Of a stretch of 64,000 nt of DNA, positions 44,774 to 52,771 are shown piece by piece. Source of the stretch: CAVWZH01 sp963765285 (GTDB lineage: Bacteria; Acidobacteriota; Terriglobia; Terriglobales; Acidobacteriaceae). Made by a program: the position numbers and the translations under genes. Position 1 is the first letter of the stretch; every line of letters begins with the position of its first letter. The stretch spans positions 310,001 to 374,000 of the forward strand of contig CAVXVR010000006.1 of the NCBI GenBank assembly GCA_963765285.1, in the 5' to 3' direction. Under the pieces are notes generated by a model. It was not told where the DNA came from and did not search any database. It saw only the letters and a list, made by a program, of their open reading frames with translations.

Positions 44774-45523
44774 ATGAATACATCCCATCTAGCCACAATA
44801 ATTCTCTGGATTGTTCCGCTGGCGCTGCAAGCCGCTATCGTGGCGGCGATGCTGTATCGCAAACTGGCTGGAAGGTTCCCGGTCTTTTTTGCCTACACCG
44901 TTTTAGTTCCTTCCCGCGACATTATTCTTCTCTTCCTGAAGTACCCCGGTACCTCCTACGCACTTGTCTATTGGGTGGGAGAAGCGCTCGCACTGCTCCT
45001 CGGGCTGGGAGTAATACTTGAAGTGGCCCAACGTTTGTTCCAGCCTTACCCGTTTTTGCGATTTCTGCTTAGGGTCATCTCAGTGCTGGCCGCGGTGGCA
45101 ACTCCTGTTGTTCTCGTGTTGTTGGCTCTCACCGGTGGACACAGGGAGTTTTTTGAGGCCATGGTCATGCTGGAGCGTGCCGCCCGGTTCCTACAAGTCT
45201 GCATGTTGATTGTGGTCCTCCTGCTTATGTCGCGATTGGGGTTGAATTGGCAAAACTATGCGGTCGGAATCGCGGCAGGTTTTGGAGTGTACTCGGCTTT
45301 GGATCTGGCCCTGCTAGAATTTCGCGCCCATTTGCACCTGGTTTCCGACTCGGCGTTTGTGTTGCTCCGGCCTGCGGCATATAATCTCGCCGCTGTGATC
45401 TGGGCCTATTATTTTCTGCAAGCATTGCGGAAACGACCGCTCGGCCAGTTGCCGGAGGTTGATCTGGAAAATTGGAATAGGGCGGTAGCGGGGTACATCA
45501 ATCAATGGTATCGACGTTACTAG
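44774..45523 (+). CDS. Polytopic membrane protein of unknown function
   Basis: 249 residues with about seven hydrophobic segments: ATIILWIVPLALQAAIVAAML, FFAYTVLVPSRDIILLFL, ALVYWVGEALALLLGLGVIL, RVISVLAAVATPVVLVLLAL, a segment near FLQVCMLIVVLLLMS, AVGIAAGFGVYSALDLALL, and LAAVIWAYYFLQAL. Basic loops support a defined topology. No family was recognised, and the seven-span outline alone does not show a sensor function. The next gene overlaps it by 19 bases, so the pair is co-translated. It lies 85 bases downstream of the small-peptide gene on the same strand. Confidence 0.7.
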   Translation: MNTSHLATIILWIVPLALQAAIVAAMLYRKLAGRFPVFFAYTVLVPSRDIILLFLKYPGTSYALVYWVGEALALLLGLGVILEVAQRLFQPYPFLRFLLRVISVLAAVATPVVLVLLALTGGHREFFEAMVMLERAARFLQVCMLIVVLLLMSRLGLNWQNYAVGIAAGFGVYSALDLALLEFRAHLHLVSDSAFVLLRPAAYNLAAVIWAYYFLQALRKRPLGQLPEVDLENWNRAVAGYINQWYRRY

Positions 45524-46032
45524 TCCTGAGTATCGCCGCAGTTTCGATCGCCTTGACATGGGCGCTGCTGCGTGGCCGAGGCATGGAGGTACGCGGCCTC
45601 GAGGACTGGGAGGCGCACCGGAACGAAGTCGACTTCGAGATGTTTCGCTGGCTCATTGATCCGGCGGAGGAGCGTTACCTTCAACAGTCCCTCTCCAAGA
45701 CCCAGTCCCGCAATTTTCTCAGGAAGCGAATCGGTCTGGCATTACGAGTCATGGCGTTGATGGGGGAAAACGCAGCTCTCTTGACGAAACTGGCGGAACT
45801 GGCCAGGGGAGCACAGAGCACGGCCCTCGTGCGGGAAGCCGAAGCACTTAGCACCGCCGCCCTGCGACTCCGGATGAACCTCGGACTGATGAAACTCTGC
45901 TTGTGGATAAAGTGGTGCTTTCCCAATTGGTCTTTGTCTGTACCTGCATGGGAGATTGGATATAATACTTTGCTAAATCATCTCGTCCGTGTGCAGAATT
46001 GCGCCTATCGGGAAGCCCGCATCCAAGGCTGA
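45505..46032 (+). CDS. Single-span membrane-anchored helical protein of unknown function
   Basis: 175 residues. One N-terminal membrane helix (TLLVLSIAAVSIALTWALL, about 4-22) is followed by a mainly helical, charged cytoplasmic-type domain. Notable stretches include EVDFEMFRWLIDPAEERYLQ and a C-terminal region LCLWIKWCFPNWSLSVPAWE. No domain was recognised. The 19-base overlap with the upstream polytopic protein suggests the two act together. It precedes the second HTH/S24-like regulator by about 160 bases. Confidence 0.68.
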   Translation: MVSTLLVLSIAAVSIALTWALLRGRGMEVRGLEDWEAHRNEVDFEMFRWLIDPAEERYLQQSLSKTQSRNFLRKRIGLALRVMALMGENAALLTKLAELARGAQSTALVREAEALSTAALRLRMNLGLMKLCLWIKWCFPNWSLSVPAWEIGYNTLLNHLVRVQNCAYREARIQG

Positions 46033-46194
46033 TGCAGCTGTTCCGGCAGGAGAGAGATACAAGCTGTCAGATTTGTGAGAAGGGAATGTCTTTTCCGTTC
46101 TTTATTTATCGTGCTGGAAGAAGTCTTGAGCAAGGAGTCTTTACCCAACGCTGTGGCCAACCCATTCGGCGATACCGCGAAGAACCTGAAGGCA

Positions 46195-46992
46195 ATGAGT
46201 CCGCTGGAGACCGCGCATGCCAGGCGAGCGGATCCAGGAAAGTGCATTCGAGAGTTGCGCGAAGAGCGGTTGGTAAAAGCCAGCGACATTGAGCGTACGA
46301 GCCGCGCCATCGCTGATTCCAAGGGAAACGCAGACTTCTACGTCTCGCACTCGACGCTCGCCGACATTGAAGCGGGATCAGTCCCGAGTATCTATAAGCT
46401 CTTCAGCCTGGCGGTCTGCTTGGGTGTGCCCCTCGACAAATTGCTCTCTCCCTTTGGAATCGACTCGGGGGAAGCGACCAGTATGGTGGTGCGTGGATCG
46501 GAACCGCTTCCCGCTCTAGTACCTCAAGAGGCCGGCTTCCGCTTTCAACTCAACTTCGACACTCAGTTCGCGTTCCTGGAGACAACTCTACTAAGGGTGC
46601 CTCCACAGGACGCCGGGGTGCTGCCCGGAACCCTCCCGAGAAGACTCGATCCCAAGCGTTATCGCTACGCGGTGATTGGGTCAAAGGACGACACGATGGG
46701 GGAGTTACTTCCGCCAGGGTCGCTGATCGAAATCGATACGACACAGATCACAGTTCAGGTTTTCTCCTGGCGGTCCATGCGAGACCGTCCCCTCTATCTG
46801 GTTTGGCATACGAAAGGCCATACCTGCTGCTGGTGTCAGCTCGATGGCAGGGAGCTCACGTTGCTGCCCCATCCGCTTTCCCCGCACCCTGTGCGGAGGT
46901 GCAAGGTGCCGGTCGAAGCTACCATCATCGGAAGGGTACTGAACGCCTGGCTTCCTTTTCAGACGCCTGCGCTGCGACGTACAGCCTATTGA
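46195..46992 (+). CDS. XRE-family regulator with LexA/S24-like C-terminal domain
   Basis: About 265 residues from ATG 46195; an in-frame GTG at 46075 would add 40 residues of unclear nature. The HTH spans about 15-95 (CIRELREERLVKASDIERTS; HSTLADIEAGSVPSIYKLFS; VCLGVPLDKLLSPFGI). The C-terminal half (about 150-260) has a LexA-like beta fold (ELLPPGSLIEIDTTQ; PLYLVWHTKGHTCCWCQLDG; LTLLPHPLSP; ATIIGRVLNAW). The nucleophile Ser and general-base Lys of S24 peptidases are not evident. It is a shortened paralogue of the protein at 42970-44121, lacking the extra C-terminal HTH. Confidence 0.78.
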   Translation: MSPLETAHARRADPGKCIRELREERLVKASDIERTSRAIADSKGNADFYVSHSTLADIEAGSVPSIYKLFSLAVCLGVPLDKLLSPFGIDSGEATSMVVRGSEPLPALVPQEAGFRFQLNFDTQFAFLETTLLRVPPQDAGVLPGTLPRRLDPKRYRYAVIGSKDDTMGELLPPGSLIEIDTTQITVQVFSWRSMRDRPLYLVWHTKGHTCCWCQLDGRELTLLPHPLSPHPVRRCKVPVEATIIGRVLNAWLPFQTPALRRTAY

Positions 46993-47020
46993 GAGCCAGG
47001 GCGGTCTTTAATCCGGCGAT

Positions 47021-47521
47021 TCAGGTCACTGCGACATTCCGCTCACGCAGCACGGCAAGCGCCACTTCAATGTTGAGAGAAAAAAGCTCCGATGAAAGAG
47101 ATAAGGCGCGCACCGGAACGGTGGCGCGATACGCTTGCAACGACTCCCAGGTCTTAACCACCGTGCTCGCTTCGGTCCTGGTGTATTGGATGTATTCCTC
47201 GAGTTGAAACACATACCCTGATAACGACGTGGCCAGCAAACGGCGAAAGACCTCTTCGTGGCAAGCGCCCAGGACACGGTCGGCATCTTCAATTCCCAGC
47301 GCCGGCGAAAGCTCATGGTGAAGGTAAAGACCACTGTTGCAATCTCGCAGAGAGGCCAGGTAGATCATCCGTGTGAGATCGTTGGGAAGAGGATCGAGGA
47401 TGGTGGACCAGGCGCTGGCTACAACCGCGCCCAGAGCTGCGGCCGGGGTTACTCGCAAGTCCGTTGCACCAGGTCCACTCCACGAAGAACCCGGCAGAAG
47501 TTCCCCTTCAGGCAAAGTCAT
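47021..47521 (-). CDS. Hypothetical helical protein
   Basis: 166 residues, soluble and mostly helical after a Gly/Ala-rich head. The core contains LTRMIYLASLRDCNSGLYLH, CHEEVFRRLLATSLSGYVFQ and a C-terminal helix ELFSLNIEVALAVLRERNV. No domain was recognised, and no catalytic motif is visible. It is convergent with the second HTH/S24-like regulator (28-base gap) and divergent from the PilZ-domain gene, with which it shares a control region holding the palindrome at 47671-47688. Confidence 0.65.
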   Translation of the reverse strand: MTLPEGELLPGSSWSGPGATDLRVTPAAALGAVVASAWSTILDPLPNDLTRMIYLASLRDCNSGLYLHHELSPALGIEDADRVLGACHEEVFRRLLATSLSGYVFQLEEYIQYTRTEASTVVKTWESLQAYRATVPVRALSLSSELFSLNIEVALAVLRERNVAVT

Positions 47522-47670
47522 TTCTGCTCACAGTCGAGCCCATGAAGATTGCGGTTTCGGCCCCAATCGTCCTTCCGCGCGATAAGGACGCCCGGCTCCG
47601 GGCACTCATTGTACCTGTGGAGTCCAGTGCGCGGGAGAAGAACAGGCCGTTCTCCATAAACTATGACTCG

Positions 47671-47688
47671 CGGTCGGTTTTCCGACCG
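47671..47688. promoter_or_regulatory. Palindrome CGGTCGG-tttt-CCGACCG
   Basis: A perfect seven-pair inverted repeat with a T4 centre, in the 269-base gap between 47521 (minus-strand gene) and 47791 (PilZ gene). Its 14-base core, GTCGGTTTTCCGAC, is identical to 44371-44384 upstream of the small-peptide gene. It is a candidate operator for the HTH/S24-like regulators, or an RNA hairpin. Confidence 0.5.
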
Positions 47689-47790
47689 GCAGCAAGAATC
47701 ACTCCGCGATTTCGTGCTTGCAGCGACAATGACGCGGTAAGGCAATGGGCCCGAACAGAAAATATCATCACGGGCCGGGGTCGAGCCAAA

Positions 47791-48531
47791 ATGAGTTCTC
47801 CCGCAGCTGGTGTTTCCGCCGGACGGGCACTACTGATTTCCAACGACTCAGAGACGGTCAGGCAACTTATGGAGGGAATGCAACAGCTTGCGATTACCAC
47901 TGAATCATGCAGTGATATCAGTGCCGCCATCGCACTGTTGAATCGTCAAAAGTTTGAAGCTGTGATCGTTGACCTGGCGATCGGAGAGCAGGCCAGCCAG
48001 CTTTTCGAGCGCATTCGAATCTCTCCTTCCAACCACCATGCCGTCACCTTTGCCATCGCGGACTCCCAAGGAGCTCTGGCGGCGGTACAAGAGCGGCCTG
48101 GCTTCGTCATGCAGAGGCCGCTCACCGCCGACGCGATCGAGCGCACGTTCAAAGCCGCGTTCGGACTCATCATTCGCGAGCATCGCCGGTACTTCCGGTA
48201 TCCGTTGACGGTTCCAGCAGTCGTGGAAGAGAGCCCCGGGAAAGAATTGCAGTGTCAGCTTGTTAACCTCAGTGAAGGTGGTGTGGCGGTGAGCAGTGTC
48301 TCATCGCTGGTACCCGGAGCAGAGGTGAAGTTGCAATTTGCGCTGCCCGGCCTGCATGACTTTCTCAAGCTGGGGGCGGAGATTTGCTGGTACGACCAGA
48401 AAGGCCGCGCTGGCCTTAGATTCCTGGGTCCAAGCCCAGACCAGCAGTCGGTGCTCCAGGATTGGCTTGCCGCCAGGCTTGAAGAGAGATTGCCGGAATC
48501 GGTTGCCCGCAAATTCCAGAGAGCCGAATAG
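47791..48531 (+). CDS. Response-regulator-like receiver plus PilZ (c-di-GMP-binding) protein
   Basis: 246 residues from ATG 47791 (MSSPAAGVSAGRALLISND); the longer frame from 47464 has no domain. The receiver-like domain (about 13-125) has ALLISNDSETVRQLM and FEAVIVDLAIG, with the expected Asp in VDL, but the N-terminal acidic pair is ND, so phosphorylation is uncertain. The PilZ domain (about 130-235) has both ligand motifs: RRYFRYP (RxxxR) and NLSEGG (D/NxSxxG). It should bind cyclic di-GMP and act on motility, adhesion or polysaccharide output. Confidence 0.85.
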   Translation: MSSPAAGVSAGRALLISNDSETVRQLMEGMQQLAITTESCSDISAAIALLNRQKFEAVIVDLAIGEQASQLFERIRISPSNHHAVTFAIADSQGALAAVQERPGFVMQRPLTADAIERTFKAAFGLIIREHRRYFRYPLTVPAVVEESPGKELQCQLVNLSEGGVAVSSVSSLVPGAEVKLQFALPGLHDFLKLGAEICWYDQKGRAGLRFLGPSPDQQSVLQDWLAARLEERLPESVARKFQRAE

Positions 48532-48578
48532 GCCGTGCTTCTGAGCCGCTGCCCGCTTACGTTTCTGGCGACCCGCTT

Positions 48579-49400
48579 CTATTGAGACGGCTTGTCTTGC
48601 GTTTTTCCCTGAATCGATAGAAGTTCTACTTCAAAGACCAGCGTAGCGCCCGGCCCAATGTCAGCCCCAGCACCGCGATCACCGTAGGCGAGATCGGGTG
48701 GAATGAAGAGCTGCCACTTGGATCCAACCGGCATAAGTTGAAGCGCTTCCGTCCAGCCTTTAATGACGCCATTCACCGGAAAGGTAGCCGGCTCTCCCCT
48801 CTTGTAGGAGCTGTCGAATTCCTTACCGTCGATCAGAGTGCCCCGATAGTTGCAGACAACACTGTCAGTCGCCGCGGGGGTCTGGCCTGTGCCTTGCTTT
48901 TCAATTTTGTACTGGAGACCACTGGGCAGCGTCACCACACCCTCTTTGCTCTTGTTGGCAGCCAGAAATGCCGCTCCCTCTTTCTGGTTTGCCAGCCCCG
49001 CTTGTTGCGCCTCTTCCTGCTGTTTCTTGCGAACATCGGCCTGCACTTCCAGCATTACAGCACGTGCTTCATCTTCGGTGAGCAGCATTTTGCCCCCCGC
49101 TAAACCGTCTCGCAGGCCGCGTTGCAGGATAATTGGATCAACCGGCACCGATTGCTTGTGCAGGCTGGTCCCAAGATTCATTCCTAATGCGTAGCTGAAC
49201 TTGTCTTTTTGAGTCTTGAGAACCAAGGGGCTCGGGCTTTTCTTGGCCGCAGGCGCTTGTCCCGCCTTCGCCGGGGCAGTTTGGGCTTTGGCGGCGGGCG
49301 GCTGCGGTTTCGCTGCCGGAGTTTGCTGCGCCGAGGCGCCCCCCAGCAAGACGACGCAGATTATGAGAGTAGTGGTAGCTGCGATGAGAAATTTGGGCAT
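48579..49400 (-). CDS. FKBP-type peptidyl-prolyl cis-trans isomerase (FkpA/Mip-like)
   Basis: 273 residues from ATG 49400 (MPKFLIAATTTLIICVV); the upstream extension to 49676 is not family-like. A signal peptide ends near GGASAQQ, then an Ala/Pro/Lys-rich linker (about 27-60). The N-terminal dimerisation domain of the FkpA/Mip type spans about 65-160 (KFSYALGMNLGTSLHKQ; RGLRDGLAGGKMLLTEDEA). The FKBP domain spans about 165-265 (VVCNYRGTLIDGKEFDSSY; NGVIKGWTEALQLMPVGSKW; IPPDLAYGDRG). It is a periplasmic folding factor. Confidence 0.93.
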   Translation of the reverse strand: MPKFLIAATTTLIICVVLLGGASAQQTPAAKPQPPAAKAQTAPAKAGQAPAAKKSPSPLVLKTQKDKFSYALGMNLGTSLHKQSVPVDPIILQRGLRDGLAGGKMLLTEDEARAVMLEVQADVRKKQQEEAQQAGLANQKEGAAFLAANKSKEGVVTLPSGLQYKIEKQGTGQTPAATDSVVCNYRGTLIDGKEFDSSYKRGEPATFPVNGVIKGWTEALQLMPVGSKWQLFIPPDLAYGDRGAGADIGPGATLVFEVELLSIQGKTQDKPSQ

Positions 49401-49595
49401 GAATCTATTGTCACATTGCTCCCGAAACTGCGCAAACCGGATGGCGATTGACCGCACAGCATCGCAACTGGATTCCGTGCGGAAACAGGTTTGACAACCG
49501 GTAACCGTCGCAGTCCAGTAACTCTCGTACTCATCGGTTGGTGACCAAATGGCGCTATAATCGGGTAAGTTTTCTCCCCCCTCCAGCGTGTATCC

Positions 49596-51566
49596 ATGAA
49601 CCAAGCCCCGGAGGTTTTGACCGCACACGAGAGAGTTCAGCGCCCGGGGCCAGTCCCCCGGCTCAAGCTGCTGCACGAACTGGAGCCGGCCCGCCGTGTG
49701 TTTTTCAGCAATCTTTCAGACCTGGTGCTGTTTCGGAGAGTTCCACAGTTCACGACTACCTCACGGCCCGGGACTTTCTGGGATGACGTCTTCGTTCCCT
49801 CTGCCGCCCCCTGGTCGTCTTTTCTGGAGTCGATGCTCTGGCACCTGCTGGTAGTGGTCTTGTTCATTTGGGCCCAATCGCGGGTGTGGGTGCCGGAAAA
49901 AAAGTTTTCGCAGCGGGATTCTTCTCATCGGTCGATCACTTACTATCCGCCCACACAGTCATTTTCGGCTGCAGGGGGAAGGGCGCCGCGGAATCGTGCG
50001 CACGCGACGCGGCAAGCCCGTCCGTCAGCGCGTCCGACTCCGCTTCCCGTGACGCCGCAACGAAAACCGAGCCTCGTCACGCCGCCCGATATCAAGCAGG
50101 CCACGGCGAGGCTGCCGGATTTTCTGGGATCCCATTCCGTTACACCCATGGTGCCCTTCTCTGCGACGGCAGGCTTGCGGCCAGGCGCGGCTGGCGGCCC
50201 GTCCAGCGTGGTGGCCCCGCCACCGCAGCTTGACCAGGCGACGGCTCGCCGGCTTGCGCTGCCTGAGACTTCCGCTGTTGCCCCGGCGCCCCAGCTGGGC
50301 GAGGCCTCCACAGGACGAACCATGAGCGCGCCCAACGGGAACAGCTCGCGAGTCGTGCCGCCTCCGCCTTCGATTCAGGCCGCGGCTAGTGGTACAGGAA
50401 CTGGCCGAACGAACAGGCTATCGAGCGGGGGTTCGCAAGTCGTCCCGCCGCCTCCGTCAGTTCAAGACACCGGCAATTCTGCCAGCAATGGGCGCGCGGG
50501 TTCTCTGTCCACACGATCGCAAGTGGTTCCGCCGCCCCCGTCTGTTGTAGGTACCGGCAACCCTGGCGGAACTGGGCGTTTGAGTTCGTTGTCCGGCACG
50601 GGCTCTCAAGTCGTACCGCCCGCTCCGTCGGTTCAGGGAACGGGCAACACGGCGGAAGCCGGACGCCTGAACCGGCTGTCCAGCACGAGTGCGCAAGTGG
50701 TGCCGCCACCTCCATCGGTTCAAGGCGCAGGCGACTCAAACGGAAACGCGCGTGCCGGTGCGCTATCTGGTTCAGGTTCGCAGGTCGTGCCACCGCCTCC
50801 GTCAGTTGCGGGCGCAGGTAACTCGGCTGGAACTGGTCGCATGAGTTCGCTCTCGGGTAACGGTTCGCAGGTTGTGCCGCCGCCGCCATCAGTTGCGGGA
50901 GCAGGTAACTCGGCTGGAACTGGACGTATGAGTTCGCTGTCGGGTAACGGCTCGCAGGTGGTTCCGCCGCCGCCATCAGTGCTGAACGCAGATGGCTCTT
51001 CTGGAAGCGGGCGTATGGGCTCGCTATCAGATGGCGGTTCGCAGGTCGCGCCACCTCCGCCATCGGCTGAGGGTGCGGGCAACTCGGGCGCAGGGGAATT
51101 CACCACCGCGACGAATTCCGCTCCCGACGTCACAGCGCCCCCGGCAGCAGACAACCAGCCTAAGCCTGTAGTGGAAGAGTTGCCCCTGGGCTTGATTGGG
51201 ATGGTGTTTGCCCTGCCCGGCTCCTCGTATTTCTCCAACTACGAAGTTTTTGTCGCCCAAAGGCGGCTCGGCAAAGACAAATTGCAACTCATTAAACTGG
51301 TGTACGTGTTTCTTCCATATCAGCGTCGGCTGTCGGAATACGATTTCAGCACTTTGCGGCCACGACATCCGCTGCGCGCGACAAGGGACTCGACTTGCGA
51401 TGAGACCCTGGGGCAAATGATCCAGTCTCACACCGACCCAAATCTTCCGGCCTCATCCTACCCCAGCCTGCCAGCCGAATTGCGTTCAGCCGACTTGAAT
51501 GCGCAGCTGCCCTGCTACCGCACTACGGCGGACGACTTCCAGAGAGCCTTCACGCAAGCCCACTGA
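49596..51566 (+). CDS. Membrane-anchored protein with long Pro/Gly/Ser repeat region
   Basis: 656 residues. A cytoplasmic N-terminus (1-75) precedes a single membrane helix (SMLWHLLVVVLFIWAQS, about 79-95), then a long periplasmic part. Residues about 250-490 contain nine copies of a unit of about 29 residues beginning SQVVPPPPSV and ending GxGRxSSLS, plus two degenerate earlier copies (SVVAPPPQL, AVAPAPQL). A C-terminal globular domain (about 520-656) has the segment LGLIGMVFALPGSSYFSNYE and VYVFLPYQRRLSEYD. The layout recalls TonB-like proteins with a rigid proline spacer, but no TonB C-terminal motif is certain. Function unknown. Confidence 0.78.
   Translation: MNQAPEVLTAHERVQRPGPVPRLKLLHELEPARRVFFSNLSDLVLFRRVPQFTTTSRPGTFWDDVFVPSAAPWSSFLESMLWHLLVVVLFIWAQSRVWVPEKKFSQRDSSHRSITYYPPTQSFSAAGGRAPRNRAHATRQARPSARPTPLPVTPQRKPSLVTPPDIKQATARLPDFLGSHSVTPMVPFSATAGLRPGAAGGPSSVVAPPPQLDQATARRLALPETSAVAPAPQLGEASTGRTMSAPNGNSSRVVPPPPSIQAAASGTGTGRTNRLSSGGSQVVPPPPSVQDTGNSASNGRAGSLSTRSQVVPPPPSVVGTGNPGGTGRLSSLSGTGSQVVPPAPSVQGTGNTAEAGRLNRLSSTSAQVVPPPPSVQGAGDSNGNARAGALSGSGSQVVPPPPSVAGAGNSAGTGRMSSLSGNGSQVVPPPPSVAGAGNSAGTGRMSSLSGNGSQVVPPPPSVLNADGSSGSGRMGSLSDGGSQVAPPPPSAEGAGNSGAGEFTTATNSAPDVTAPPAADNQPKPVVEELPLGLIGMVFALPGSSYFSNYEVFVAQRRLGKDKLQLIKLVYVFLPYQRRLSEYDFSTLRPRHPLRATRDSTCDETLGQMIQSHTDPNLPASSYPSLPAELRSADLNAQLPCYRTTADDFQRAFTQAH
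50340..51075 (+). repeat. Coding minisatellite of about 87-base units
   Basis: Nine tandem units encoding SQVVPPPPSV-type repeats. Two adjacent units (50775-50861 and 50862-50948) are each 87 bases and encode identical 29-residue stretches. They differ at 8 sites, all silent. Unit length varies slightly elsewhere. Confidence 0.85.
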
Positions 51567-51646
51567 CGCGACGGGACAACCCTTCGGCATTCGGCGACGA
51601 GGCTATAATTTTCTTGCATAAGAACTTATCATGCATAAGGCTCAAG

Positions 51647-52771
51647 ATGAAATGGCCGGGAGATGTTGCAAACAATCTGCCGCAAAAAGTGGGACGACGC
51701 CAATTCCTGTGGCGGGCGCTCGTTTCGGGTGGGTTGGCATCGAGTTATCTTAGAGGGCAGGTAGGTACCGGTCTGCAGAATGTGGCGTCCAGTCCTGCCA
51801 CTTCAACTTCCACTTCTGCCGGGATGGGCAATGGGCTGGTCACTGCGAACATTGATTTTTTCATTCGCAATCACTTTGCCACGCCAAAGATTAGTACCGA
51901 CAAGTGGAGCCTCGAAATCGGCGGCGTGGTTTCCAGGCCGATGAAGCTGTCGTATTCGGATCTGCTCCTGATATCCTCGGCGCGCAAGTCTTCCACTTTG
52001 GAATGCGCGGGAAATCGCTCGGGTGGGGGCGGGGTGGGTACGGCGGCGTGGTCCGGAGTGCCGCTTGCGGATTTGCTCAAGCAGGCTGGCCTGCAGCCCG
52101 GGGCCACTACGGTTGTATTCCACGGCGCCGATTCCGGCGACGTTGAAGGGCTTCCAGCGGGGACTCACTATGCGCGAGGCATTCCGCTGGAGAAGGCGTT
52201 GGATCCTGCAACTCTGCTGGCGTACGAGATGAACGGCGAGCCCCTGCCTGCGGACCATGGCTTTCCGCTGCGAGCGCTGGTTCCGGGCTGGTACGGAATG
52301 GATTCCGTGAAGTGGCTGACCCGGGTTGAGATTCTGGACAAGCCGTTTACCGGATATTTTCAGCAGGAAGAATACATGTCGGTTGCGGCGAACGGCGAGC
52401 GCCGCCCGGTTACACGCATGCTGGTGAATTCAAAGATTCTCCGACCCTCTGCGGGCGAGGAGATTCGCGCCAAAACCTTTAAAGTGGAGGGCGCGGCGTG
52501 GGCCGGGGAACGAAAAATCGCAAAAGTGGAAGTGCGAGACAACCCGGGGGGGACCTGGCAAACGGCGTCTCTTGGAACCACGCCGGTCGTCATGGTTTGG
52601 ACTCCCTGGAGCTATGACTGGCACGTTCCTGGCACGGGGCATTATGTGCTGGAAGTACGAGCCACAGACGAAGACGGCAACACGCAACCGGATGTTCGCG
52701 ACCCGAAACGGAAGGACGATTACGAACTCAATACTCCGGCCCATATCAGCGTGGTAGGCGTGGCGTCATGA
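51647..52771 (+). CDS. Tat-exported molybdopterin oxidoreductase, sulfite oxidase family
   Basis: 374 residues from ATG 51647 with AAGG 6 bases upstream; the TTG at 51614 would add 11 residues. The twin-arginine signal VGRRQFLWRALVSGG is at about 16-30, then a Mo-cofactor-binding domain in which Cys120 (LECAGNRSGGGG) is the expected molybdenum ligand. GVPLADLLKQAG, VEGLPAGTHYARGIPL and the segment FPLRALVPGWYGMDSVKWL are conserved. The Mo-co dimerisation domain covers about 265-370. No heme domain is present, so electrons must pass to a separate cytochrome. Sulfite is the likeliest substrate but not certain. A TATAAT box lies at 51604-51609. It overlaps the next gene by ATGA. Confidence 0.88.
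   Translation: MKWPGDVANNLPQKVGRRQFLWRALVSGGLASSYLRGQVGTGLQNVASSPATSTSTSAGMGNGLVTANIDFFIRNHFATPKISTDKWSLEIGGVVSRPMKLSYSDLLLISSARKSSTLECAGNRSGGGGVGTAAWSGVPLADLLKQAGLQPGATTVVFHGADSGDVEGLPAGTHYARGIPLEKALDPATLLAYEMNGEPLPADHGFPLRALVPGWYGMDSVKWLTRVEILDKPFTGYFQQEEYMSVAANGERRPVTRMLVNSKILRPSAGEEIRAKTFKVEGAAWAGERKIAKVEVRDNPGGTWQTASLGTTPVVMVWTPWSYDWHVPGTGHYVLEVRATDEDGNTQPDVRDPKRKDDYELNTPAHISVVGVAS

Noticed and set aside
44258..44788. 176-codon minus-strand frame across the structured control region
   Set aside because: It would run through the hairpins and antisense to the small secreted peptide, which has a much better ribosome-binding site and signal peptide.
47464..47790. 109-residue N-terminal extension of the PilZ protein
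   Set aside because: It overlaps the divergent gene and its control palindrome, has no domain, and the ATG at 47791 starts exactly at the receiver-like domain.
50340..51075. CRISPR-like array
   Set aside because: The regular repeats are in-frame codon repeats inside a coding gene, units abut without unique spacers, and no cas genes are present.
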